Shown: piece after piece, positions 1 through 9,654 of the stretch
How positions within the stretch are numbered: position 1 is the stretch's first letter
Layout: every line of letters starts with the position of its first letter
Source of the DNA: Pycnococcus provasolii
Lineage: Eukaryota > Chlorophyta > Pseudoscourfieldiophyceae > Pseudoscourfieldiales
Direction: 5' to 3'
Assembly (NCBI GenBank): GCA_049487715.1
Contig: CP150546.1
Span: 1,338,212 to 1,402,211, forward strand
Length of the DNA stretch: 64,000 nucleotides
Position numbers and translations under genes: made by a program
Notes under the pieces: generated by a model
The model's database searches: none
Seen by the model: only the letters and a program-made list of their open reading frames with translations
What the model was told of the DNA's origin: nothing

Positions 1-2
1 AG

Positions 3-260
3 ATTGGCGCGCCGAGGCGGGTCATTCGATGGCTTCGACGAGGCGTGCCGATCATGTGGCTCACACGCCCGCCGCGCCCGTATCGGTTCGCTCCAGTGGC
101 TTTCTCGCCAGAGCAGGAGGCATGGTTTGTGAAGGAGCGGGATCGCTTTTACGCGTCGGGCGCTTGGGCGCCCGCACGCCAGCGCACGCACGTGTCGCCG
201 GCATTTCTGGTCGAGAAGCCGGACAAACCGGATGGCACAATGTCCGATACGAATCCATCT
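3..260 (+). pseudogene. Retrotransposon reverse transcriptase fragment (relic)
   Basis: The frame open from base 3 reads through a Trp-Leu-Arg-Arg-Gly segment, then SPEQEAWFVKERDRF, a Gly-Ala-Trp, and SPAFLVEKPDKPDG. This order (acidic helix, 'G-a-W', 'H.SP.FLV.K') is what precedes the first catalytic block of Ty3-like and algal reverse transcriptases. No YxDD box or convincing continuation follows: beyond about base 240 the reading no longer resembles a polymerase. The fragment continues off the left edge, so its true 5' end is unknown. Inference: a decayed retroelement. It could also be a chance resemblance in a short stretch. Confidence 0.45.
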
Positions 261-437
261 GCGCGTACGGTGGCTGGAGTGTCGCCAGCGGCGTTGCACA
301 TGATTACATCGACCCGCTGGCTGCGTCAGATGCGCGTGGAGCACATTTCTTTGGGTGGCTCATGCCTTCCGTGGTGCCGCCCGGCGCGCCGCGTTAACGC
401 GCGCGCCGCATTCATACTCTGGCCATTCGGTCGGTGA

Positions 438-1023
438 AACCTTTGGCCCACGGGCTAGGGGTTTTGAATTCGAATCTCCGATTCAAACAGGCCTGCTTCA
501 CATTGCCATGCGAAGCAGGCGCGCGGTAAACCCGCGCGGGGAACTGCCCGCGGATACCCGCGGTTTCCCCGTCTCACTCTTAGTTTTGCACGCGACTGAA
601 GTTCGCGCGCACCCACCCAGACCCTCCCTCTCTAAGGCACGATTGGGACAGGCAAAAAACGACGTGATTAACGAATAATTTATTGTAATTATTTCGATAC
701 CTTTTTTGGCCATTCGGTCGGTGAAACCACCTCCCCTTCGTGGCTTCGTTCCCCCTCGCCCCCCGGACTGGCGGACTGCCGGACGGCTGAGGAAAACGAG
801 GCACCCGCACGCAACGCAACGTCACGCCAGAAGAACAGCACGGAACCATGGAAGGCGCGCACACCAACTCACCTCACCTTCCCCTCGGGGCGAAGGCTTG
901 ACAAGACACAACGTTGTTATTTGAATAAGATAGGACTACAATAACGCGGGGTCAGGTTAAGCTTCTGCGGGTTGAGCTCTTCAGCTATGCGTTCTTATTC
1001 TCAGGCTCAGGCTCAGGCTCAAT

Positions 1024-1082
<59 letters not shown>

Positions 1083-1114
1083 CCAATCACCGTCATAACC
1101 TCTTCGATTAAGCT
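438..1114. other. Gene-poor stretch with simple repeat
   Basis: No supported gene. It holds the second copy (708-728) of a 21-bp direct repeat first seen at 421-441, a short AT-rich patch near 665-700, and a hexanucleotide repeat just upstream of the acyltransferase gene. Confidence 0.6.
1000..1080. repeat. (GGCTCA)n hexanucleotide repeat
   Basis: About 13 near-perfect copies of the hexamer GGCTCA with one interruption (AAT near 1021). It lies 35 bases before the start codon of the acyltransferase gene, so it would sit in the promoter or 5' UTR. Length polymorphism is likely for such a tract. Confidence 0.9.
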
Positions 1115-2590
1115 ATGGTGCGCTTCACGTCCTACATAAAGAGGCCAGCTACTAAGAAAAACAGCTACGCACCGGAACCTGTTGAGGATGTCAGCTTTCC
1201 GTTCGATGTCTACGTCGCGGCGGTGTACCCGAACCAAGCGGACATACCAAAGCTCAAACGGGCGCTCGAAAACGCCATCGCCAACGACGTGCCCATCTCA
1301 GCAGGTGTACTCGTGCGTCAACACGACCAAATACAAGTCGAAGTCGACCACGACGACGCAGGCGTGCCGTTCACAGTGCAAACCACCGACGACCTCACGG
1401 ACCGCGAGCTCGCGAAAATTCTAGACGAAGGCGACGTCGACGACGACGGGTGCTCGTCGCGCGTGTGTCGGTGGCTCGCGGACGACAGTCAAGGTCGTGA
1501 GCGCGCGCATGCGCTGAGCGAGCTTGTGGACGGCGGTCGGCTCGGTATCGACGCACACGTGCTGGAGCCCGTGACGCGCGTGCGTTTGACGCAGGCACGC
1601 GGATGCTACGTGGTGTGTGTGCAGGCATCTCACCTGCCGAGCGACGCATGGTCGGTGTTTTTGCTTTGGGACGCTTGGTCGCGCGCGTACGCGTCTCTGT
1701 CCACAGGCACCGGCGATATCGCCGACGCGACGTCGAAACCCGTGTGGTGGGATGGTGCTCAGTTTCGTGAGAGCTTGCCGACGTCGCGTCCTGGTGGCAC
1801 GGCGGAGTTCCGGTCGTTCGAAAAGGCGTTGCCCGTGTGGATGCGCGAGCGCTCGGAGGCCGTCATGAAGGCACGGGCCGGGAACGCACGCCGCGACGAC
1901 GACGAGGGACACGTGCTGTGGCTGCGTGTGTCGGACGATGGCATGCGATCGCTGCGCGAAGCTAGCGGATCGAAAACGTTCGACGTGCTGATGCATTTGC
2001 TGTCGCCTGAGAACGTACGATGGTTTCGTATCGCGTATGACTTGCGCATCTCTCATCCTGACTCAGATTCGTCTCATTTTTATGGGCGTGGTGCGATCCG
2101 GCTTTACGGCTGTGTCGCTGAAAAAATGGGTGGCATCGAGGCTGGTGACGTGAGGCGTGCGCTGAGGCACGACGCGTGCGACTTTCCGACACGCGCCGAT
2201 GTGGTGCACGGTCCGTTCCTCGCAGTAAGCTACTGGAGTCACGAGCCTTCGACGTTCCCCGCCGGGAACGCGATGCCGGCATTCGGCAGCTCCGTCGGCC
2301 GTACGTGCTTCCCCGCGTCGTTTCTGCTGTCGCACTGGCAAGACTGCTTTGTGCCTCTCGCGGTTGACTCCGACCGCGTGTGCGCGTTCATACGTCGCGT
2401 GAGCGATCAGTACATGGTTGCATGTTACGGGATCGAGCGTCAGCTGCGTCACATCGCGTTGGAGGTGCGCCGTCACTCTGCAGAGGTTGGTCTGCGCGAG
2501 GGCGCTAGCGAGTCGTTCGAGGTGCACGTCGCGCGTTCGTGTGCGAGTCGTCCGAGGCCGCTTGACGCGCGTGCCGCTGAAGCTGGGTGA
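1115..2590 (+). CDS. HXXXD (BAHD)-type acyltransferase, divergent
   Basis: 491 aa. BAHD enzymes transfer acyl groups from acyl-CoA to alcohols or amines. The N-terminus (residues 28-70) has the family pattern: FPFDVYVAAVYP, then a helix with LKRALENAI and a VP.SAGVLVR strand. The catalytic HXXXD is present as H173-LPS-D177, followed by W.VFLLWDAWSRAY, which matches the usual stretch after the catalytic His. The structural DFGWG motif near the C-terminus appears only as AFGSS (389-393), so Asp, Trp and the final Gly are lost. The length is a little over the usual 430-460 aa. The ATG at 1115 is the first in frame. Substrate cannot be told. The intact HXXXD argues for activity, the missing DFGWG for divergence. 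Confidence 0.72.
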   Translation: MVRFTSYIKRPATKKNSYAPEPVEDVSFPFDVYVAAVYPNQADIPKLKRALENAIANDVPISAGVLVRQHDQIQVEVDHDDAGVPFTVQTTDDLTDRELAKILDEGDVDDDGCSSRVCRWLADDSQGRERAHALSELVDGGRLGIDAHVLEPVTRVRLTQARGCYVVCVQASHLPSDAWSVFLLWDAWSRAYASLSTGTGDIADATSKPVWWDGAQFRESLPTSRPGGTAEFRSFEKALPVWMRERSEAVMKARAGNARRDDDEGHVLWLRVSDDGMRSLREASGSKTFDVLMHLLSPENVRWFRIAYDLRISHPDSDSSHFYGRGAIRLYGCVAEKMGGIEAGDVRRALRHDACDFPTRADVVHGPFLAVSYWSHEPSTFPAGNAMPAFGSSVGRTCFPASFLLSHWQDCFVPLAVDSDRVCAFIRRVSDQYMVACYGIERQLRHIALEVRRHSAEVGLREGASESFEVHVARSCASRPRPLDARAAEAG

Positions 2591-3034
2591 TGCACTCCGT
2601 TACAAACAAGGTGCGCCAGTACTGAGTGGGAAGCGCGCTGGACGACCGTCTCGCGTCCTTTGAGGGGGTAAGAGTTTACATATTCATGTGTAAACCATGT
2701 CGCCAGCAGCTGCCGCCGCCACAGGGGGCATGGGAAAGCGTCCCCCCGGGGGGGAAGACCTCTTAATTTCCCCCTTTCCCCCACAGTTGCCCTCGGCCTT
2801 TTAAAATCCGTCTAGAGTTCCGTCTCCCGGGACGGGGGGTTGACTCTCCTCTCTGCTCTTCGACTTCCGAGACGTAAAAGCACGAGGGAATAAGCTCCGT
2901 ATTCTGACACACCTGCTTTGCACGCGTTCATTCACCACTTCACCTCCCTCGCTCTCTCTCCAGGAGCTTGACATTGTTTTCCCTTTCACTCACTCTTTGC
3001 TTTGGTCCTTTCCTTCTTCTCTTTCCGGCTGGTT
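2591..3034. other. Intergenic region
   Basis: 444 bases between the acyltransferase stop and the RWP-RK start, with C/G runs near 2741-2755 and a CT-rich tract before 3035. No gene is supported. It probably contains the acyltransferase 3' UTR and the promoter of the next gene. Confidence 0.5.
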
Positions 3035-3045
3035 ATGACGAAGAC

Positions 3046-3076
<31 letters not shown>

Positions 3077-3739
3077 GGCTCCGGCTCCACCTCCAACAAC
3101 ACCGGCCGTGAAGAACGAAAGATTATGTCCGTGAAGAAATCCCCGTGTCCTCGGGTCCTTGTTGACTACGAACCCATGCCAGCTTTCTTAAGCTCTTCTT
3201 TGGCGCTCATCATGGACCCCGACGACGTCTCCGACTTCTTAGGCGGCTTCTCGGGCATCTCCTCAGAAGGGACGACGGACAGCAACAACAAGGTGTTGCT
3301 TACAACAACAACAGCAGCAGCAGCAGCAGCAGAAGCAACAACAACCTCCTCCGGCAAAATGGGGAAGTTGATGCAAGACGAAGATGACGTCACAGCCATC
3401 TTTAGGATGCCCTTGTCGCAGGCGTGCGAGAGGTTGGGAGCGACAAAGGAGGCTTTGAAGAAGCAGGCACGCACGCACGGCTTATCGAGGTGGCCATCTC
3501 GACGACTTCTGAGCGTCGCTCGCGTTGCCAAGTCGCTGGCCGACTACATGGACTACCTCGAGGAGACAAACGCGGACGAGAAGACGAAGAAGCTTGTCGC
3601 GCATGCAAGCCTGTGCGTTTCGTGCGAGTACAAGGAGACACAGCGTAACTCCAAAACTGGGGTGTCCAGCTCCTTCGCTCGCTTGAGGCAGGGCATGTAC
3701 AAGATTGTTCACAAAATCAAGAGCAACAAAACCAACTAA
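3035..3739 (+). CDS. RWP-RK domain transcription factor
   Basis: 234 aa from the first in-frame ATG at 3035. RWP-RK proteins are DNA-binding factors of the green lineage, active in nitrogen response and gamete or egg-cell programmes. The diagnostic block lies at about residues 132-175: MPLSQACERLGATKEALKK, then the helix turn HGLSRWPSRR with R152-W-P-S-R-R in place of RWPxRK. There is no PB1 or GAF domain, so it is the small RKD-like type rather than NLP. The N-terminus has a poly-Asn run (from AAC repeats) and residues 95-110 a poly-Thr/poly-Ala run (from CAG repeats); both are low complexity and may vary in length. A short coiled-coil-like tail follows the domain. Confidence 0.85.
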
Positions 3740-4584
3740 ATACACGGGCAGGTCTACTAAGTACTACAACAAAACACTTCGGTCGGGCTGTATACACACG
3801 TACTACGAGAAGAAACAAACCAGCCCATTTTTTTAAAACAACAATTTTTGTAATAACTAATAACCATGTACGTTCTCATTTTGAAGCACGATGTTATGTT
3901 GTATGATACCACAACGATGAAAGCGCGCGCGTGTACAACCAATAAAACATCGGACTTCCTTGCTCAGCCATCACACACACACACAATAGTGCTAGGAGGA
4001 AGGAGGGTGCTGGTAACCACCTGACCTTGCATGTGACCATGCACAGAGCTTCGTCGGCTTTCTTCCTCCCCCTCCCGAAACACCCCTTGCGGACTTTCTT
4101 GTTGGAGCACCCGACGTTCGCTCCATGTTTCGTGACGCCGCTTCAGCATGTGCTTCTACGCCACGCGGAGGGTCCTGCCTTGCATGTTGTCCGGTTTGTC
4201 CCACCCACTGGGGGTCCTATATAGGTAAAGAACTCCACAACTCTTAGTAAGTACGAACGTCAAAAACGGGTGACGACGTGAAAATAAACCAAAAGTGTAG
4301 AATGAAGTTACAGTGGGGGGAAAAGGGAAGGGCGAGCCTCGTGAGGCTCGAGTCCCAAGGGGATCTTGAGAGCCTTCGGCCGAGAGAGAGCCAAATGCAT
4401 GTTCGAAGAGCTGTGACCAATACTCAGCTTGAGTCGCGGCTGAGGCCGCGGCGACTGTTTCCGAGTCGCCTAGGTGGCCGAATTCGGGGTTTCCAGTTTT
4501 TTTGTTATATAATGAATTATGCTTATATCACTTATATAACACGATATAATTTACACCACATGATGACATGAATATCGCGTTATA
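3740..4584. other. Intergenic region, AT-rich toward the 3' side
   Basis: 845 bases without a supported gene. A short CA repeat lies near 3970-3984, a TATA-like CCTATATAGG at about 4214, and a strongly AT-rich stretch at 4497-4585 with several ATATAA motifs. The last immediately precedes a gag-like fragment and could be a retroelement flank. Confidence 0.5.
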
Positions 4585-4824
4585 TTGCCAACCCTGAAGG
4601 TTTCAGGAGAAACGGCGTATGCCGCGTGGAAAGCGGCGCGTCAACAGCAGCGTACTCCGCGCGCGTACCTGGTGTACCTCGAGGGCCTCAAGCTTCAGGT
4701 TAACTCTGATACGAGTCCCTTGGTGGAGACCATCTCGGACGACATCCTGCGCGAGAAGTTCCGCAGCACTCTGTGGAAAGAGTTGCAGGATGCCAGGATG
4801 TTCCGACACGTAGATTGTTCGTGA
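4585..4824 (+). pseudogene. Gag-like polyprotein fragment (retroelement relic)
   Basis: 79 open codons without a usable ATG at the 5' end. The peptide has the pattern of retrotransposon Gag: a Trp-rich opening (SGETAYAAWKAARQQQR), a YLVYLEGLKLQV helix, then ISDDILREKF...LWKEL. No zinc knuckle, protease or LTR was found next to it. Function is inferred from pattern only; a fragment of an unknown cellular gene is the alternative. Confidence 0.35.
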
Positions 4825-5009
4825 CAGCTTTGTTCGGATTATTCTGCTCCATGCTCATCGAGTAGACGAGTATTGCATCCTCATCGCGTGGGTTGGCTGG
4901 CTTTCGTGACATTGGAGAAGTCACGTGGACGTCACCTTTTGGACCCGCTGCACGCCAGACGTCGATAACCTTACTCGTCTACACGAGGGATGGGAATAGG
5001 AGGGTTTAG

Positions 5010-5037
5010 GGGGGGGGTAGGGTTAGGGTTAGGGCTA
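5010..5037 (+). repeat. Interstitial telomeric repeat (TTAGGG orientation)
   Basis: TAGGGTTAGGGTTAGGG after a run of nine G, the same unit as the chromosome-end telomere. It lies about 70 bases beyond the 3' end of the twin-CX9C gene and pairs with an opposite-facing copy at 5662-5680. Confidence 0.9.
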
Positions 5038-5105
5038 AGCCCCTTACACTAAAGGTATTTCATGTGGTACAAGAGACGCGTCGTCGTCGTTCGTACACGC
5101 GACGC

Positions 5106-5417
5106 TTAGCGCTTCAAGATGGCTCGCGCGTACTTGAAGACCTGGTACGTCGAGCTCGGCTGCCTCGCCGCGAGTTTTTTGGCGTTGAGGTCGCGCGCCA
5201 TGCAGTCGCTGAGTGCGCGCTGTTCGCTGATGCACCTCTCAGACGCCCCCGAGTTCTTTTTTAGGCACGTGAAGAACTCAGCCATCTGCACGGCGCACAG
5301 CTGCTTTCTGTTTCCTGTGCTTGAGCACCGCTTGCCAAGTTCGTTCAGGAGCTGCTGTCTCGTAACCTTCTTTGCCTTCTCTCTTGGATCGTACTTCTTC
5401 CCTCCTGAAGCCCCCAT
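5106..5417 (-). CDS. Twin CX9C (CHCH) mitochondrial protein
   Basis: 103 aa from the ATG at 5417. Two exact CX9C motifs are visible, C41-X9-C51 and C62-X9-C72, which fold as a disulfide-linked helical hairpin. Such proteins are imported into the intermembrane space by MIA40/ERV1 or are found in mitoribosomes. A basic N-terminal lysine/arginine-rich segment and a basic C-terminal helix would suit a small-subunit mitoribosomal protein (mS37/CHCHD1 type) or a cytochrome oxidase assembly factor; the sequence does not decide. The open frame extends 32 codons further upstream (to 5513), but the MGASGGKKYD start gives a family-like length. Flanked on both sides by short telomeric repeats. Confidence 0.75.
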   Translation of the reverse strand: MGASGGKKYDPREKAKKVTRQQLLNELGKRCSSTGNRKQLCAVQMAEFFTCLKKNSGASERCISEQRALSDCMARDLNAKKLAARQPSSTYQVFKYARAILKR

Positions 5418-5661
5418 CGTGTTGCTGACAGAGTCTGTGCTCTTTGCTTGTGCGCGTCCCTGTTGTTTGCGTGGTGAAGTGAGACGGTGTCCCTCCTTCC
5501 GTCCCGCACGCACGCAACGAGTGCTTCACACCGAGTGCTGTGTTCGTCGTTTTCCGTACGTCGACGACGTTTTCTGGTGGGCGAAGGCTGAAAGTTGACG
5601 CGAAGAATGACGAAAGGCAGGAGGCCCCACCCCAGGGGCAGGGGACTCCTGGAGGCCCCAG

Positions 5662-5680
5662 CCCTAACCCTAACCCTAAC
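5662..5680 (-). repeat. Interstitial telomeric repeat (CCCTAA orientation)
   Basis: Three CCCTAA units (CCCTAACCCTAACCCTAAC). Opposite in orientation to the copy at 5010-5037; the two enclose the CHCH gene in about 650 bases. Confidence 0.9.
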
Positions 5681-5823
5681 GGGAGGACCCCCCTCCCCTC
5701 CCCATTTTTATAAATTATAAATTATTAGGAAACTTCGTTGAAACTCTTTCAGACGTTGACTTTTACACACAAAACAAAGCACGAACCAGGTTAGAGGGGG
5801 GAAAATAAAGGAGAGACACCTCC

Positions 5824-7386
5824 TCAGACAGCCATCTTCATCGCAATCTTCTTGTGTGGTGTGTACCCCACCAACTCAAAATCTTCAAAGTTGAAGTCCT
5901 CGATGCGCTCCTTATCAGCCTTGATGATGAGCTGCGGGAATGCACGAGGCTCGTTCTTCAGCTGCTCCTTCAGCGGCTCGACGTGGTTCGTGTACACATG
6001 CGCGTCGCCGAGCGTGTGAACAAAGTCGCCCGGCTTGAGGCCGGTCACCTTTGCCATCAGAACCGTGAGTAAGGCGTAACTGGCAATGTTGAACGGAACG
6101 CCAAGTCCCATGTCGCAAGAACGCTGGTACATCTGGCAGCTCAGCTCGCCGTCCGCGACGTAGAACTGCGCAAACATGTGGCACGGTGGTAGGGCCATCT
6201 CGCGCAACGCGGCTGGATTCCACGCAGTCATGATGATGCGCCGATCCTCCGGCTTGTTGCGAATCTTATCGAGGCACTCCGCGAGCTGGTCCACGCCGCA
6301 GCCGGTGTAGTCGTCGTGCATCGACCCGTACTCCGCGCCAAAGTGACGCCACTGGAAGCCATACACAGGGCCAAGGTCGCCCTCCTCGCGATGACCCAGA
6401 CCGACGCTGTCAAGGTACTCGCGGCTTCCATTTCCATCCCAGATGTGAATGTCCTTCTCCTGCAGCTTGCGCGCGTTCGTCTCGCCGCGAACGAACCAGA
6501 TCAGTTCCTCAGCCACGCCACGCCAAAAGACGCGCTTCGTCGTCAGCAGAGGGAAGCTGCTGCGCAGGTTGAACCTCATCTGGCGCCCGAACACGCTCAG
6601 CGTTCCCGTTCCCGTGCGGTCGCCTTTCAGCACACCCTCGTCCAAGATCTCACGCACGAGGTCCAGGTACTGCATCTCCTCGTGGCGCGGCGCAGCTGGC
6701 ACGTGAGTCGGCAGCTCGGTAACAACTCTCGCCATGTTTGCGCAGTTCACGTAGGTCTCGAACGTGTACCTGAGCTGGTCGCCGCTTGCCCCGCCCGTGA
6801 ACCTGCGAGGCGGGCTCGACGCAAACAGCCTGTAGGCGTCTGCGGGAACGTCTCGCACGAACGTGTCGCACTCGAAGCTTCCTCCCTCAATCTTCGTGAG
6901 ATGTATGGCATCGCAGAGAGGCGAGCTGAACGCCTCCTCGTACACCTGACCTCCTCCGATGACGTACACCGTCTCCACGTGCTGCGCCCACTCCTCGGTG
7001 GCGAGCATGCTGAGTGCGTCGTTGAGGCTCTCCGCCACGGAGACACCAGGTGGGACAGTCGAAGCGGCGGGCGCAGCCCCGCCGTTACCTCCGGCTGAGA
7101 CGTTCTCCGACGCGGCGAGCGTTCGCGAGAGCACGACGTTGTGCCTTCCCGGCAGCGGTCGAAACTTGGCGGGTATGCTTTCCCACGTGCGCCGTCCCAT
7201 GACGACGGCGTTCTTCTTGGCGGGGTCCTTGGTGGTTGCGGTGACAGCCTTGAAGTATGCCATGTCCGCGGGCAGTCGCCACGGTATGCGGTTGAGGTGT
7301 CCGATTCCGAGTCGTCCCGCGCGCGTCGCCCCTGCGAGCACCACCTGGAACGTGCGTGCGGTGCTGTTCGCCATGGGCGCGTCCAT
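5824..7386 (-). CDS. DHFR-TS: Bifunctional dihydrofolate reductase-thymidylate synthase
   Basis: 520 aa from the ATG at 7386. Makes dTMP from dUMP using methylene-tetrahydrofolate and regenerates tetrahydrofolate with NADPH. The DHFR half (about 1-225) shows [35 protein letters not shown] and [12 protein letters not shown]. The TS half (about 235-520) shows [17 protein letters not shown], the folate/dUMP loops, catalytic C402 in [30 protein letters not shown], and ends in IAMKMAV, the usual TS terminus. The fusion is typical of plants, algae and many protists. The frame is open for another 44 codons upstream, but those are Pro/Leu-rich and read like 5' UTR. It is divergent from the 5-alpha-reductase gene with about 260 bases between start codons. 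Confidence 0.96.
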   Translation of the reverse strand: MDAPMANSTARTFQVVLAGATRAGRLGIGHLNRIPWRLPADMAYFKAVTATTKDPAKKNAVVMGRRTWESIPAKFRPLPGRHNVVLSRTLAASENVSAGGNGGAAPAASTVPPGVSVAESLNDALSMLATEEWAQHVETVYVIGGGQVYEEAFSSPLCDAIHLTKIEGGSFECDTFVRDVPADAYRLFASSPPRRFTGGASGDQLRYTFETYVNCANMARVVTELPTHVPAAPRHEEMQYLDLVREILDEGVLKGDRTGTGTLSVFGRQMRFNLRSSFPLLTTKRVFWRGVAEELIWFVRGETNARKLQEKDIHIWDGNGSREYLDSVGLGHREEGDLGPVYGFQWRHFGAEYGSMHDDYTGCGVDQLAECLDKIRNKPEDRRIIMTAWNPAALREMALPPCHMFAQFYVADGELSCQMYQRSCDMGLGVPFNIASYALLTVLMAKVTGLKPGDFVHTLGDAHVYTNHVEPLKEQLKNEPRAFPQLIIKADKERIEDFNFEDFELVGYTPHKKIAMKMAV

Positions 7387-7643
7387 GTGTGAGTGCAAGT
7401 GGTTGTGTTCTCCGTCGTTTGGGAAAAATGGAAGGGGAGGCGGAGGGAGGGAGGGGGAGAGGGACGTTTTAGGTACGAGGGACCTGCACCACAGGAGGGG
7501 GGGAATTCGAAATCCCAAGGCGCCAAAGCAGCGGCACCCCTTCTGGTTAGGGGTTCGCCTTCGTTCGGGGCAGGTCCCGCGGTTCGGGGTCTTGTCTTAA
7601 TGTCTGCGTCTGCCAAGCCTCTCACTCTTCGGTGGGACCACCC

Positions 7644-8417
7644 ATGTCTCCGCTCACGTCGCATCCCCTCAACCTCATGGCCGGCTTCATGCTCGTCTGC
7701 GGAGTCGCCGCGTGCACCACCATGACAGTCTTCCAAGTGAAAACGCCGTATGGAAGATACACGCGACCAGGGTGGGGGCCGCTCGTGCCAGCGCGTCTCG
7801 CGTGGATCCTGCAAGAAGCGCCGACGCCTGTCGTCGCAATCGCGCTGCTCGCCCAGCGCAACGTCAGCAAACTGGACCCGTCGAGTGTCGCGCACATTCT
7901 GCTCGTGGTGCACTACATACACCGCGCATTTATATACCCGCTGGGTATTCGAAACGGAAAGCCCACGCCCGTCGTCGTCATGGCCCTCGCGTTCACGTTC
8001 TGCACATACAATGGCTCGTTGCAAGGCACCATGCTCAAAGAACTTGAAGGACGCGTTGCGTGGAGTCCGCTAACCATCGCTGGACTAGGTGTCATGCTGT
8101 TCGGCGCGTACCACAACGTGCTTGCGGACTACACGCTCAGATCCCTGCGACGCACCTCTTCGTCGGCACAGCGGTATGTTGCGCCGCCAAACGTCGGACT
8201 GTTTACGTGGGTGTCTGGAGCGAACTTCCTCGGAGAAATCGTCGAGTGGAGTGGATACGCAATGCTTTGCGGAGGCGCATTACCTGCCGTTGCGTTTGCC
8301 GCTTTCACAGCTCTCAACATCGGGCCACGCGCAGTTCACCACCACGCTGATTACTGCAAGAAAATCGACGGATACGATGCACTCGGACGCACGGCAATCA
8401 TCCCGTTCCTTTTGTAG
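7644..8417 (+). CDS. 3-oxo-5-alpha-steroid 4-dehydrogenase (SRD5A1/DET2-like)
   Basis: 257 aa, about the family size. NADPH-dependent membrane reductase; the plant enzyme DET2 acts in brassinosteroid synthesis, while in algae the substrate is probably another sterol or enone. Hallmarks in order: YGRYTRPGWGPLVPARLAWILQE (early loop), VHYIHRAFIYPL, FCTYNGSLQG, WVSGANFLGEIVEWSGYA, and the C-terminal HADY...DALGRTAIIPFLL ending exactly at the stop, as usual. Several hydrophobic segments fit 5-7 membrane spans. The first ATG in frame is at 7644. It is convergent with the membrane-protein gene downstream (35 bases between stops). Confidence 0.9.
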   Translation: MSPLTSHPLNLMAGFMLVCGVAACTTMTVFQVKTPYGRYTRPGWGPLVPARLAWILQEAPTPVVAIALLAQRNVSKLDPSSVAHILLVVHYIHRAFIYPLGIRNGKPTPVVVMALAFTFCTYNGSLQGTMLKELEGRVAWSPLTIAGLGVMLFGAYHNVLADYTLRSLRRTSSSAQRYVAPPNVGLFTWVSGANFLGEIVEWSGYAMLCGGALPAVAFAAFTALNIGPRAVHHHADYCKKIDGYDALGRTAIIPFLL

Positions 8418-8452
8418 CACTTCTCTTCTCTGTAAATTTGCTCTTTTGTTAC

Positions 8453-9445
8453 TTATCGTTTCAGTCGGAACAGATTCTGCGGTGCCGCTTTTCGCAGTGG
8501 GTTATCGCCCGGTTTCGAGTATGGAATGCCATACTCGTTCACACCCCACTCCTGCCAAGCGACATCCTTTGGTGGCGGGTTCCCACCGCGCACGAGGCAC
8601 TTCAGGTAAAACAAACTTGCCCAGAGAGATCCCACCGCAAATACCCACGTGAAGAGCGTGGGCTGCATGGGTGTCATCGACCAGAGCGCGTTCACCACAA
8701 CCTTGCCTGTACCCGCGAAGATGACCCAGCTGTGAACGAAGCTCAGCAATGTGAGCGGTCGGTGCTCACACCGCTTGCTCCAGAGCGCGTAGCTGATCGA
8801 GTTTGTCGTGGCGTGAATGACCCCGTGTATGAGTGGGTAGACGACGCCTCCAAACCCGCACAAGAGTCCGAACAGCCAGCTTCCGAGCAGAATCAGGCTG
8901 AGCGTTGCGCCGAAGCAGAAGTCGTGGATGACCTTCGTTCCGTAGTCTTTGCGCGGTGCCTCTGAGCGCAGGTACGACGTCTTGTATATGTTTTCGAAGC
9001 TCGACTCAGGCTGCTCGCGAATCCGTCCTTCGAAGATGGTGTCGCCCTTCCGCTCCTCCACCCACGCCTCGCGCCTGAGTCGCATGTATTCCCTCCGGCT
9101 GACGCGCTTGATTTTGTCTCGAAGGTTTGTGACGTACAGACTGTTGTGTGCGTACGGCGAGTTGCGCGCGCGCCTCTCGATGTTTCGCTTCGTCTCTTCG
9201 TCCAGGTCCGCCTTTTTGTACATTTTCCGAGGCGTGTCCCCGCGTGGCCAAGAAGCTGCCGTCGCCGCAGAGCCGGGGACGAACTCGCCACCGTCAGGGT
9301 CAGGACGTGAGGTGTCCTCCGCAACGTTCGACACCCGTGCACGAACATCGCGGCGGACGCTGCGTGCACACAGATGCGTGCGTGCGCCTGCCCCTCGTGT
9401 GTGGTGGCACGACGGCCCGAGGTTTGCGCAGTTGGCAGCCGCCAT
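8453..9445 (-). CDS. Predicted plastid membrane protein, unknown function
   Basis: 330 aa from the ATG at 9445, which begins MAAANCANLGPSC and continues Arg/Ala/Ser-rich to about residue 60, as in a chloroplast transit peptide. Residues 75-175 are hydrophilic and Arg/Lys/Glu-rich. The C-terminal half has about four hydrophobic spans (around FCFGATLSLILLGSWLFGLL, VVYPLIHGVIHA, LTLLSFVHSWVIFAGTG and TWVFAVGSLWASLFYLKCLV), followed by a polar tail with WQEWGVNEYGIPYSKPGDNP. I do not recognise the family. Plastid targeting is an inference from composition; mitochondrial targeting is possible. It shares a ~210-base divergent promoter with the TEN1 gene. Confidence 0.6.
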   Translation of the reverse strand: MAAANCANLGPSCHHTRGAGARTHLCARSVRRDVRARVSNVAEDTSRPDPDGGEFVPGSAATAASWPRGDTPRKMYKKADLDEETKRNIERRARNSPYAHNSLYVTNLRDKIKRVSRREYMRLRREAWVEERKGDTIFEGRIREQPESSFENIYKTSYLRSEAPRKDYGTKVIHDFCFGATLSLILLGSWLFGLLCGFGGVVYPLIHGVIHATTNSISYALWSKRCEHRPLTLLSFVHSWVIFAGTGKVVVNALWSMTPMQPTLFTWVFAVGSLWASLFYLKCLVRGGNPPPKDVAWQEWGVNEYGIPYSKPGDNPLRKAAPQNLFRLKR

Positions 9446-9654
9446 ATGGGAAGGGAGGAGTGAAAAAAGAAACAGGGGAAGAATGAGTGGGAATGGGAAT
9501 AGGGACAGGCCGAAGAGCGGATAAGAAACAGCTCGGGAGAACGGAACAAACAACAGCGCCCGGGGATCCCTCGCTGAACCATGGGACGGTGCTCCCCCTC
9601 CCCCTCGTTTCCTTTCCCGCCCCCACCTCCACCTGGACCTGGACCTGGAGGGCC

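Noticed and set aside
460-500. GAATTCGAATCTCC as a tRNA T-arm
   Set aside because: No acceptor, D- or anticodon-stem pairing could be found around it. No tRNA or rRNA gene was recognised anywhere in the window.
1000-1080. Short tandem array considered as a regulatory or CRISPR array
   Set aside because: A plain hexanucleotide repeat without spacers.
6316-7098. Long forward frame opposite DHFR-TS
   Set aside because: Antisense shadow of a certain gene; no domain and no conserved motifs.
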